Shown here piece after piece: positions 55,238 through 63,241 of a DNA stretch of 64,000 bases. The stretch lies in assembly GCA_937958695.1 (NCBI GenBank), contig CALGNK010000001.1, positions 1 to 64,000 of the forward strand, written 5' to 3'. This stretch comes from an uncultured bacterium (GTDB lineage: Bacteria; DUMJ01). The translations under genes and the position numbers were made by a program. Numbering within the stretch: the stretch's first letter is position 1; every line of letters begins with the position of its first letter. The notes under the pieces are model-generated. The model saw only the letters and a program-made list of their open reading frames with translations, was not told the origin of the DNA and ran no database searches.

Positions 55238-56594
55238 CTTTTGCTAATTCCTCCTTAAGATTCTTCCAAAATTCTAAAAAGAATACTAAAAATATTCCCA
55301 GAAATAGAGAAGCTACTCCAGCGATAAGGACATTAAGCATAGTATTAGGTTTACTATGCTTTTCAGGTGGTACAGCATAGTCTAGTACTTGAATCTCTAC
55401 TGACTCTCTTGCCTCACTTATCTTTGCCTGTTCATACTGAGTAGAAAGAGTAGTGTATATAGCCTCTTGCAACTTTACATCCCTAATAAGCCTAGAAAGT
55501 TGTAAACTCAGATCTGGAAGCTCGCTTAATTTCTTCTCATACTTTGAAATAAGCCCTGTTAAACCCTGATACTTAGCCTCTAAAGAGATTCTCTTAACAC
55601 TTAGATCAAATAGTTCTGGGGTGGAAAGAGTCCCTAATGCATTAGACAATCTTTCTATCTCTTCCTTCATAACCTTCTTTATTTCAGTTATCTGTTGTTT
55701 TAACTCGACTACTTTAGGGTGGAGTTCTCCGTAGTCTTGTAGGAGAGTAGCTAGATTAACTTCACTTTCTATGAGTTTCTCTCTCCAAGTTTGAATCTTA
55801 GGGTCTGAACTTATAGTAGTTATTGTAAGAGGATCTTTACCTAGAATTTCAGCCTGGGACTTTAAGATACTCTGCAAGGTATTTATCTGAGAGTTTACAG
55901 TGTTTAACTCTATCTGAGTAGATTCCTTCTGAGCCTGTAGATTAGCCATATTATCTATCAAAGCCTTGGTCTCATCACTTACACTAATTAACTTATACTT
56001 CTCTTGGAAAGATTTAAGTTTAGATTCTGCCTCGTTTAAAAGTTTCTCCGTCTCTCTTAATCTTCTTTCTAAAAATAATTTTTCCCTCTGAGCAGAACTA
56101 AGCATAATTTTAGAAGTTATCTCCTTTAAAGCTGATATATACGCATTAGATATATCTGCAGCTAATTGAGGGCTCTTAGCCTCTGCAGTTATTTCTATGG
56201 TATTCTCCTTAGTATCACCTATCTTTATAGATTTTTGCAGTATAGATATAGCTTCTTGTAGGCTATTAGTATTATACTCTTTTTCTAGTCCTAGCTTTCT
56301 AACAACATACTCAGCAGCTGATCGGCTTTTAAGAATAGCAGTATAATTCGCTCCAACTCCTCCCGCTAGACCAGATATCCCACCTGTTATAGGGAGATAC
56401 TGAAGAAGTTGAGTACTTATCCCAGTCCCTTTCTCACTAGGCAGAAGTACTACTGCTTTTGCAGAATATATCTTAGGAGTCATCTTACTAAAAGTATATG
56501 CTCCTACAACCGCTAACAGAAAGATCGTTATAATATACATTTTTCTCTTCATTAATACTTTTATAAGGTCAACTAAACTTATCTCTTCTTCCAT
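55224..56594 (-). CDS. Wzz/GumC-type polysaccharide chain-length protein, no kinase domain
   Basis: This 456-residue inner-membrane protein has transmembrane segments at about residues 24-43 and 425-447 and a long periplasmic part with coiled coils (about 170-370). It begins MEEEISLVDLIKVLMKRKMY, the Wzz N-terminal domain. No tyrosine kinase (BY-kinase) domain follows. ATG 56594 is used; longer in-frame sequence lies in the export gene. It pairs with the SLBB export protein two bases upstream. Confidence 0.9.
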   Translation of the reverse strand: MEEEISLVDLIKVLMKRKMYIITIFLLAVVGAYTFSKMTPKIYSAKAVVLLPSEKGTGISTQLLQYLPITGGISGLAGGVGANYTAILKSRSAAEYVVRKLGLEKEYNTNSLQEAISILQKSIKIGDTKENTIEITAEAKSPQLAADISNAYISALKEITSKIMLSSAQREKLFLERRLRETEKLLNEAESKLKSFQEKYKLISVSDETKALIDNMANLQAQKESTQIELNTVNSQINTLQSILKSQAEILGKDPLTITTISSDPKIQTWREKLIESEVNLATLLQDYGELHPKVVELKQQITEIKKVMKEEIERLSNALGTLSTPELFDLSVKRISLEAKYQGLTGLISKYEKKLSELPDLSLQLSRLIRDVKLQEAIYTTLSTQYEQAKISEARESVEIQVLDYAVPPEKHSKPNTMLNVLIAGVASLFLGIFLVFFLEFWKNLKEELAKDEDS

Positions 56595-56596
56595 AA

Positions 56597-58900
56597 CTAC
56601 CACCCAAATAGAGAACCAAAGGTGTCTTTTAGTATTCCAATGCTCATGAGAATCTGAACAAGGTCCTGCCAACCCTTAAAGAGAAGTTCAGGGACATATA
56701 CTATATCATCCTCTCTAATCTCTATGTCTAGCTCACCTTTGCCTTTTTTAACAATCTCCTCATAATTAATTGTTATCATTTCGGGTTTATCTCCAGTTTG
56801 TCTAATAACGGTAACTTTCTTTAGATCCGACCTATCTTTTATACCGCCTGCAGCACTTATATATTCTGTAAGTCTTCTTCCCTCCACATACTCTATAGAT
56901 CCAGGGTTATTAACCTGGCCTAATACATAAACAAGTCTTCTTAATTCTGGAATAAATACATTATCTCCATCCTTTAATAGTATATTATTTTTTTCGTCTC
57001 CTCTAAGTGCATAGTCAACATTAAATAGAATATCTTCCTTTTTGCCATTTATGACACGTTCAATCTTTGCCAAAGTCCTTGTAGATCGGGGAGTTAATCC
57101 ACCAGCCCTTATGAGTAAGTCTCTTACTCTATCACCTTCTCTTATCTCGTATATACCAGGTTCTCTTACCTGTCCAAAGATTCTAACAGTATTTTCCATT
57201 GGAGGAACAAATATTATATCACCATCTATGAGGCGTAAACTTACTTCCTGGGTTATATCTCCTAAAACTAAAACTCTGTAAAGATCTATAACTGCTATTT
57301 CTTTACCGCCTCTAAAGACTTTTATATTTCTAGTGCTTGCAGTAGGTAATATACCACCAGCACGAGTTATTAATTCTGATATCCTTGCTCCCTCCCTAGC
57401 TTGACCTAGGATAGCCTCACCAGTCTGAGCTCCACTTACTTCTCCTGTAGTTAGAGTAATAGCTCCAGGGTTTCTAACTTGTCCTAAGACATAAACTCTA
57501 TCGATTCTAGTTGGTATTTTAATTAAATCTTTATCCTTTAAAAGGATCTCGTTAGACTTAAGAAAATCTAATTCTATGATCTCTCCTGAGATCCTTTCAA
57601 TAATCCCTCCTACTAGGCTTGCCTTAGGTGTTAGCCCTCCTGCCATCTCTATGATGTCTTTTAACCTATCCCCTCTTACTATCTCATACTCTCCTGGATT
57701 ACGTACCTCCCCTAGTATCTTTACACTCTCTCTCATTACTGGTACGTATATTACATCTCCTGCTAATAGCTTTATCTCTTCTTCCTCTTTCTCCCCTCTT
57801 ACTAGTACCTTGTATAGGTCTAGCTCTTTTATTATCCTATTTTCTCTTATTAGTTGTATCTTCCTCGTACTTGCCTGCGGTAGGACTCCTCCTGCCTTTG
57901 TTATAAGTTCTGATATCTTTACCCCTTCTAATACTTCGTTTGGTTGTAGCTGTTCCTTCTGGCTTACTACTGTGAATGGCCCTGGATTCCTTACCTGCCC
58001 TAGTACGTATATCTTGTCTACCTTTACTGGTATTGTTATCGTATCCCCTCTTAGTAGTTCTATGTTCGCTTCTATATTGTTCCCTATTAGTAATTCGTAT
58101 AGGTTTACTTCTATTACCTCTCTCTTTGATTCTCTTAGCCTCTCTATCGTACCTCCTACTAGGCTTGCCTTAGGTGTTAGCCCTCCTGCCATCTCTATGA
58201 TGTCTTTTAGCCTATCCCCTCTTACTATCTCATACTCTCCTGGATTACGTACCTCCCCTAGTATCTTTACACTCTCTCTCATTACTGGTACGTATATTAC
58301 ATCTCCTGCCTCAAGATATGGATTCTGGGAAATATCTCCTTTTTTGTAGAATTTATATAAATCTACAGTTAAGATTTTCTTTTTATTATCTTTTACTCTT
58401 GTTATTTGTATTTGTCTGTATGAACCATTGGGTAATATCCCACCTACTAAATTAATAGCTTCCTGAAGTCTAGCCAAAGCCTTCACAGTAACTGTTCCAG
58501 GGTTAGAAACTGCACCTGTTACAAAAACCTTAAAAGTTCTTGGTGATAAGAGGGCTAGAGAAATTTGGACATTTTTATAATACTTTGGAATCAATTCTCC
58601 TAATCTTTTCTTTAAAGATTTTATCGATAAACCAGAACAATAGACAGGACCTATCTCTGGGATAATAACGTTACCATCTGCAGTTATTACTAGCTCATAA
58701 GAAACATTTATAATCTTCCCTTTTATAGATAGAAGTAATTTATCTCCTGGACCAAGTACATAGTCTTCTGTTATAGGTTCTTCTAATGCTTCTACTTGGG
58801 AAGAGGTTATATTGGAAGGATTTAAAGCTTGAGAATTAACAATAAACACAGGAAAAATCAAAAATAACAAGAGATAAAAAATTAAAAACCTAGCCCTCAT
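56597..58900 (-). CDS. Polysaccharide export protein with seven SLBB repeats
   Basis: This 767-residue protein has a signal peptide (MRARFLIFYLLLFLIFPV...), a poly-export domain (YVLGPGDKLLLSIKG, VITADGNVIIPEIG) and seven SLBB repeats, each with a G-x-V-x-x-PG turn and an AGG core. Repeats 2 and 4 are identical in protein over KILGEVRNPGEYEIVRGDRL and beyond. Wza-type relatives usually have two or three SLBB domains. The signal peptide has no lipobox. ATG 58900 is chosen because GAGGAG ends ten bases before it; the in-frame GTG at 58909 abuts that site. It probably forms the outer or periplasm-spanning channel for the polysaccharide made by the genes downstream. Confidence 0.92.
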   Translation of the reverse strand: MRARFLIFYLLLFLIFPVFIVNSQALNPSNITSSQVEALEEPITEDYVLGPGDKLLLSIKGKIINVSYELVITADGNVIIPEIGPVYCSGLSIKSLKKRLGELIPKYYKNVQISLALLSPRTFKVFVTGAVSNPGTVTVKALARLQEAINLVGGILPNGSYRQIQITRVKDNKKKILTVDLYKFYKKGDISQNPYLEAGDVIYVPVMRESVKILGEVRNPGEYEIVRGDRLKDIIEMAGGLTPKASLVGGTIERLRESKREVIEVNLYELLIGNNIEANIELLRGDTITIPVKVDKIYVLGQVRNPGPFTVVSQKEQLQPNEVLEGVKISELITKAGGVLPQASTRKIQLIRENRIIKELDLYKVLVRGEKEEEEIKLLAGDVIYVPVMRESVKILGEVRNPGEYEIVRGDRLKDIIEMAGGLTPKASLVGGIIERISGEIIELDFLKSNEILLKDKDLIKIPTRIDRVYVLGQVRNPGAITLTTGEVSGAQTGEAILGQAREGARISELITRAGGILPTASTRNIKVFRGGKEIAVIDLYRVLVLGDITQEVSLRLIDGDIIFVPPMENTVRIFGQVREPGIYEIREGDRVRDLLIRAGGLTPRSTRTLAKIERVINGKKEDILFNVDYALRGDEKNNILLKDGDNVFIPELRRLVYVLGQVNNPGSIEYVEGRRLTEYISAAGGIKDRSDLKKVTVIRQTGDKPEMITINYEEIVKKGKGELDIEIREDDIVYVPELLFKGWQDLVQILMSIGILKDTFGSLFGW
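57606..57763 (-). repeat. Near-identical 158-bp internal repeat, copy A
   Basis: This stretch encodes SLBB repeat 4 and its preceding linker. It matches 58152-58309 at a constant offset of 546 bases with only one difference (A at 57664 against G at 58210). Flanking parts of the 546-base module are clearly more diverged. Confidence 0.9.
58152..58309 (-). repeat. Near-identical 158-bp internal repeat, copy B
   Basis: This stretch encodes SLBB repeat 2 and its preceding linker and is the partner of 57606-57763. Both copies are in the same frame and orientation, so unequal recombination between them would remove or add one 182-residue module. Confidence 0.9.
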
Positions 58901-58941
58901 AGTATACACACTCCTCTATGATTAAAATCTCAATAATATTA

Positions 58942-59211
58942 TCAACCAGAATATTTTCTTCTAATTTCAAACAATTCTGCTCTGAAGTCAGCTTTTTTTA
59001 ATGGATTAATAACATTATCAATAAGTTTATTTATAAGAGGACTTATATCATCAACAGTTAGATTAGAAGCATCTCGCCCTATACTATTTAAAGATGACTT
59101 TAAAACACTATCAGTTTTGTCTCCTAAGTATTTCTGGCAAACAGTTTTTAAGTCTGATAGAATCTGAGCGGAATCAACCTTCTTAGATTCTTTTTTCCAA
59201 AAAAGAGGCAC
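58942..59211 (-). CDS. Small uncharacterised protein
   Basis: This 89-residue protein starts at GTG with AGGAGGGA about six bases before. It begins with a basic stretch (FWKKESKK) and then appears wholly helical (ILSDLKTVCQKYLG, ISPLINKLIDNVINPLKK, FRAELFEIRRKYSG). No signal peptide or known motif is seen. It lies between the TPR protein and the polysaccharide export gene, 41 bases before the latter, so a link to either is possible. I do not recognise the family. Confidence 0.65.
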   Translation of the reverse strand: MPLFWKKESKKVDSAQILSDLKTVCQKYLGDKTDSVLKSSLNSIGRDASNLTVDDISPLINKLIDNVINPLKKADFRAELFEIRRKYSG

Positions 59212-59234
59212 CAGTATCCCTCCTTTTCCTAAAA

Positions 59235-59741
59235 TTAAGTTCCCCTATATATAAAGTATAATATGGCTGCTATCACTAGAATCCATAACCACCAATTTCT
59301 AGTAAAACCTATCCTTCCTCCCTCTCGATGATAAGCTTTCTTTAGTTCTTCAACTGCCATATCTATCCTACCAGTCACACGATAAAGGTGAGCAAGGTTA
59401 TTTCTAGCACTAGAAAAATTCGGATCTATTTCAAGCGCCTTCTTATACCAAACTAGAGCTTCTTCGTATCTTCCAGCCTCAGTACATAGGTTACCTATAT
59501 TACTATATGGAGGGGCAAACTTAGGATTTATCTCTATAGCTCTTATAAAACACTCCCTAGCTCTGTCAAGCTTACCATCATTAACAAATGCTACTCCTAG
59601 CTTGTTTATAGCATAATAATCTTCAGGATGAATAATAAGATACTGTTCTAATATCTTTATAGCTTCTAGAATTTCACCTTTATATAATTTCTCCTCAGCC
59701 TGCTTTACCTCTGGAGCCTTTTCCTCCATCCTCCTAGTCAT
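59235..59741 (-). CDS. TPR protein with C-terminal membrane anchor
   Basis: This 168-residue protein has three to four tetratricopeptide repeats (about residues 15-135, for instance AINKLGVAFVNDGKLDRARE and PYSNIGNLCTEAGRYEEALV). A single transmembrane helix (WWLWILVIAAILYFIYRG) forms the C-terminus, so the TPRs face the cytoplasm as in a tail-anchored protein. It probably serves as an assembly platform. It overlaps tyrS by eight bases. Confidence 0.85.
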   Translation of the reverse strand: MTRRMEEKAPEVKQAEEKLYKGEILEAIKILEQYLIIHPEDYYAINKLGVAFVNDGKLDRARECFIRAIEINPKFAPPYSNIGNLCTEAGRYEEALVWYKKALEIDPNFSSARNNLAHLYRVTGRIDMAVEELKKAYHREGGRIGFTRNWWLWILVIAAILYFIYRGT

Positions 59742-60951
59742 TCCTAACTTTCAATTTTAAAAATTTACGCTTCCCTACCTGTAAGACTATGTCTGGCTTC
59801 AATTTAATCTTAACTTCTGGATCCTCTGCTATAGAGCCATCCACTTTAACTCCTCTCTGTCTTATAAGTCTTCTAGCTTCGCTCTTAGAAGATACCAAAC
59901 CAGTATTAAGTAAAATATCTACTAATAAAACCTCTCCATTAAAATAAGAAGAATCTAAATAAAAAGCAGGAATCTCCTTTGGTAATTCTCTCTGAGAAAA
60001 CACACGATTAAATTCATCTCTACATTCTATAGCCTTCTCTCTACTATAAAAAGTAGCAACAATCTCCATAGCAAGAATCTCTTTAACAATCTTAGGATTA
60101 AGCCCTTCTTGCATCTCTCTTTCCCATCGCTTTATTTCCATATCTGAAAAGTCGGTAAGTAGTGTAAGATACTTAATAATGAGATGATCTGGAATAGACA
60201 TAAGCTTTCCATACATCTCTTGTGGTGGGTCTTCAAGTGCTACATAGTTACCATAACTTTTACTCATTTTTACTATCCCATCTATACCCTCTATTAGAGG
60301 CCAAGTGAATACTATCTGAGGTCTTTGTCCATATATTGGCTGTATCTCTCTACCTACTAACAGATTAAATGTCTGGTCTGTTCCTCCTGTCTCTATATCG
60401 GCATTTATAGCCACAGAATCATAAGCCTGAAAAAGAGGATATAAAAATTCATGAATACTAATAGGACGATTCTCGCTAAATCTCTTCTTAAAATCATCTC
60501 TTTCTAACATTCTAGCAACTGTATAATTACTAGTAAGCTTTATAATATCAATAGAAGAAAGTTTACCAAGCCATTCACTATTAAACCGAAGCTCTGTTTT
60601 CTCTCTATCCAATACTTTAAAGACCTGTTTGGCATAAGTTTCAGCATTAGCACCTACCTCTTCTTCGGTCAAGGGTTTTCTAGTTTCAGAACGCCCAGAA
60701 GGATCTCCTATCCTTGCAGTAAAATCTCCTATAACGAAGACTATAGTATGACCAAATTCCTGAAATTCCCTAAGTTTTCTTAAACCCACATAATGGCCCA
60801 AGTGTAAATCCGGAGCGGTAGGATCAACCCCCAACTTTACTCTAAGGGGCTTTTTTAATCTCTCAGATTCTTCCAACCTCTCATTCAACTCTTCAACCGA
60901 TATTACCTGCACCGTATTTCTTAATAATCTTTCCAAGACATCTTTACACAT
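59734..60951 (-). CDS. tyrS: Tyrosyl-tRNA synthetase
   Basis: This 405-residue class I synthetase has the HIGH motif in DPTAPDLHLGH, the KMSKS motif in IVKMSKSYGNYV, and a C-terminal S4 domain (SEARRLIRQRGVKVDGS). The pattern is of the TyrZ-like branch. It overlaps phoU by eight bases, so its expression may follow the phosphate operon. Confidence 0.96.
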   Translation of the reverse strand: MCKDVLERLLRNTVQVISVEELNERLEESERLKKPLRVKLGVDPTAPDLHLGHYVGLRKLREFQEFGHTIVFVIGDFTARIGDPSGRSETRKPLTEEEVGANAETYAKQVFKVLDREKTELRFNSEWLGKLSSIDIIKLTSNYTVARMLERDDFKKRFSENRPISIHEFLYPLFQAYDSVAINADIETGGTDQTFNLLVGREIQPIYGQRPQIVFTWPLIEGIDGIVKMSKSYGNYVALEDPPQEMYGKLMSIPDHLIIKYLTLLTDFSDMEIKRWEREMQEGLNPKIVKEILAMEIVATFYSREKAIECRDEFNRVFSQRELPKEIPAFYLDSSYFNGEVLLVDILLNTGLVSSKSEARRLIRQRGVKVDGSIAEDPEVKIKLKPDIVLQVGKRKFLKLKVRND

Positions 60952-61606
60952 TTAACTCTTTTAAAACCCCTGTAACCATATATATTACTCTTTCTCCTAC
61001 ATTAGTAGCATGGTCAGCAACTCTCTCTAAAAACCTTGCGACAAAGATAAGATACAGAGCTCTAACTACAGCCTTTGGGTCTTCCATCATATAAGTCAAG
61101 AGCTCTCTAAAGACTTGATTGTATAAGGCATCAACCAAATCGTCTCTTTCACACATCTTTTTGGCTAATTCAGTATCCTCACTTACAAATGACTTCAAGG
61201 CGTCATCCAACATAGATAGGGAAAGCTCACACATCCTTGGAATATCTATATAAGGTTTCAAAGGAGGCTGGTCTGCTAAAATCTTAACTATCTTGGCTAT
61301 ATCTACAGCGTGATCTGCTATACGTTCTAAATCAGTTATCGTTTTCAAAATTGTTCCTATAGTCCTTAGATCTCTAGCCATAGGCTGCTGTCTAGCTATA
61401 AGTTCCATACATTTCATTTCTATATCAAGGTCCATCTTATCTATAATATCATCACCAACTATAACTTCTTCAGCAAGATTTGTATCTCTATTTATAAGAG
61501 CCTTTATCGACTTATCGACAGCTTCTCTGGCTAGAGTCCCCATTCTTAAGAGATCTGCTCTTAAATTTCTTAGCTCTTCATCAAATATATGTCTAGGATT
61601 TACCAT
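60944..61606 (-). CDS. phoU: Phosphate uptake regulator PhoU
   Basis: This 220-residue protein has two PhoU three-helix repeats (about 8-95 and 110-210) with the metal-binding DLERIADHAVDIA and FLERVADHATNVGE motifs. It damps phosphate uptake through PstB and the sensor kinase. ATG 61606 is chosen, with GGAG about ten bases before it; TTG 61612 is the alternative. It follows pstB closely. Confidence 0.95.
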   Translation of the reverse strand: MVNPRHIFDEELRNLRADLLRMGTLAREAVDKSIKALINRDTNLAEEVIVGDDIIDKMDLDIEMKCMELIARQQPMARDLRTIGTILKTITDLERIADHAVDIAKIVKILADQPPLKPYIDIPRMCELSLSMLDDALKSFVSEDTELAKKMCERDDLVDALYNQVFRELLTYMMEDPKAVVRALYLIFVARFLERVADHATNVGERVIYMVTGVLKELNV

Positions 61607-61621
61607 AACCAAACTTCTCCC

Positions 61622-62395
61622 TTATCCATATCTACCAGTTATATAACCTTCTGTCCTAGGGTCTTTCGGCATTGTAAATATCTCCGAAGTCCTTCCGTAT
61701 TCTATAAGCATACCAGCCCTATTATCATCTGTCAAGAAAAATGCAGTAAAATCAGAAACCCTTGCTGCCTGTTGCATATTATGTGTCACTATTACTATAG
61801 TATACTCTTCCTTCAATTCTCTCATTAAGTCCTCTATCCTAAGGGTTGCTATAGGGTCAAGGGCAGAAGCAGGTTCGTCCATTAAAATTACCTCGGGTTG
61901 AACCGCAAGAGCCCTAGCTATACAAAGTCTTTGCTGTTGCCCTCCAGAAAGCTCTAAAGCGGATTTATGAAGCTTGTCCTTTACCTCGTCCCAGAGTGCT
62001 GCTCTCCTCAGACTTAACTCTACTATTTCCTCTATCTGCTCTCTATTCTTTATACCTTGGATACGAAGACCAAATGCAACATTTTCAAAAATAGACTTAG
62101 GAAAAGGGTTTGGCCTTTGAAAAACCATACCAACTTTTCTTCGCAAACTTACAAGGTCAACATCGTCATTATAAATATTCTGTCCATCTAATATAACTTC
62201 TCCTTCAGTCCTAACATTTGGTAGTAACTCATTCATCCTATTTAATGCCCTTAAAAATGTAGACTTTCCACAGCCTGATGGGCCTATAATAGCTGTTATA
62301 CTCTTTTCTGGTATATCTAGTGTTATATCTTTTAAAGCTAGAAAATTTCCATAATAGATATTTAAGTTTTTTACCGAGATCTTAATATTATTCAT
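61622..62395 (-). CDS. pstB: Phosphate ABC transporter ATPase PstB
   Basis: This 257-residue ATPase has Walker [10 protein letters not shown], the signature [16 protein letters not shown], Walker [14 protein letters not shown] and the switch His in VTHNMQQA. It directly follows pstA with no gap. Confidence 0.97.
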   Translation of the reverse strand: MNNIKISVKNLNIYYGNFLALKDITLDIPEKSITAIIGPSGCGKSTFLRALNRMNELLPNVRTEGEVILDGQNIYNDDVDLVSLRRKVGMVFQRPNPFPKSIFENVAFGLRIQGIKNREQIEEIVELSLRRAALWDEVKDKLHKSALELSGGQQQRLCIARALAVQPEVILMDEPASALDPIATLRIEDLMRELKEEYTIVIVTHNMQQAARVSDFTAFFLTDDNRAGMLIEYGRTSEIFTMPKDPRTEGYITGRYG

Positions 62396-63241
62396 CTATC
62401 CTATTCTCCCTCTTCTTATTTTGGACCTTATAAGAATAGCAACAATATTTAAAGAGAATGTAAGCATTAAAAGGACTAAAGTACTTCCATATTGTATAGG
62501 TTTAGTCAACTCTACATTAAAAGACTGAGTAGTCATTATGTATATGTGATATCCTAAATCCATAAACTGATCAAAAATAGAGGATGGAAGGTAGGGAAGA
62601 TAATAAGCAACTCCAGTAAATAGTATGGGAGCAACTTCTCCCATCCCTCTACTTACACTTAATATTGCCCCAGTTAATATACCTGGTAATGCCTGAGGAA
62701 GAACAATCATCTTTATAACCTGCCATTTAGTAGCACCTAAGGCGAATCCGGCTTCCCTATAAGAGTTTGGCACAGCTTTTAAAGCCTCCTCCGTAGAAAC
62801 CACAACTAGAGGAAGAGTAAGTAAGCCAACAGTCAAAGCGGCTGAAAGAAGTCCTGCTCCTAATCTTAGAAATAACACAAAGAATCCTAATCCAAAGAGT
62901 CCAAATACTATAGAGGGTATGCTAGCAAGATTATTTATAGCTAATCTTATCCACTTGGAAAATCTTTTTCCTCTCCCATACTCATTAAGATATACTGCGG
63001 TAAAAATTCCAACTGGAACGACAAATATCAACATTAGTAATGTCCTAAGAAGAGTCCCGTATAATGCTGGGAATATACCACCCTTAGTCATCCCCTCCCT
63101 AGGCGGTTGAGAGATAAATTCCCAGCTTATTACTCCTATCCCATTTTTAAAAATATCGAATATTATAAAAAAAAGTAAACCAACAACAATAACTACCGCT
63201 AAAGCGGTAATTGCTATATATATCCTCTCCCTAAATTTCAT
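62396..63241 (-). CDS. pstA: Phosphate ABC transporter permease PstA
   Basis: This 281-residue permease has about six membrane helices, the segment NNLASIPSIVFGLFGLGFFV and the EAA-like loop SYREAGFALGATKWQVIKMIVLP. It overlaps pstC by four bases. Confidence 0.96.
   Translation of the reverse strand: MKFRERIYIAITALAVVIVVGLLFFIIFDIFKNGIGVISWEFISQPPREGMTKGGIFPALYGTLLRTLLMLIFVVPVGIFTAVYLNEYGRGKRFSKWIRLAINNLASIPSIVFGLFGLGFFVLFLRLGAGLLSAALTVGLLTLPLVVVSTEEALKAVPNSYREAGFALGATKWQVIKMIVLPQALPGILTGAILSVSRGMGEVAPILFTGVAYYLPYLPSSIFDQFMDLGYHIYIMTTQSFNVELTKPIQYGSTLVLLMLTFSLNIVAILIRSKIRRGRIG

Noticed and set aside
57576-58349. A 257-codon plus-strand reading frame opposite the SLBB export gene
   Set aside because: It is a mirror of the repeated, stop-poor coding sequence on the minus strand, contains the same repeats antisense, and has no ribosome site.
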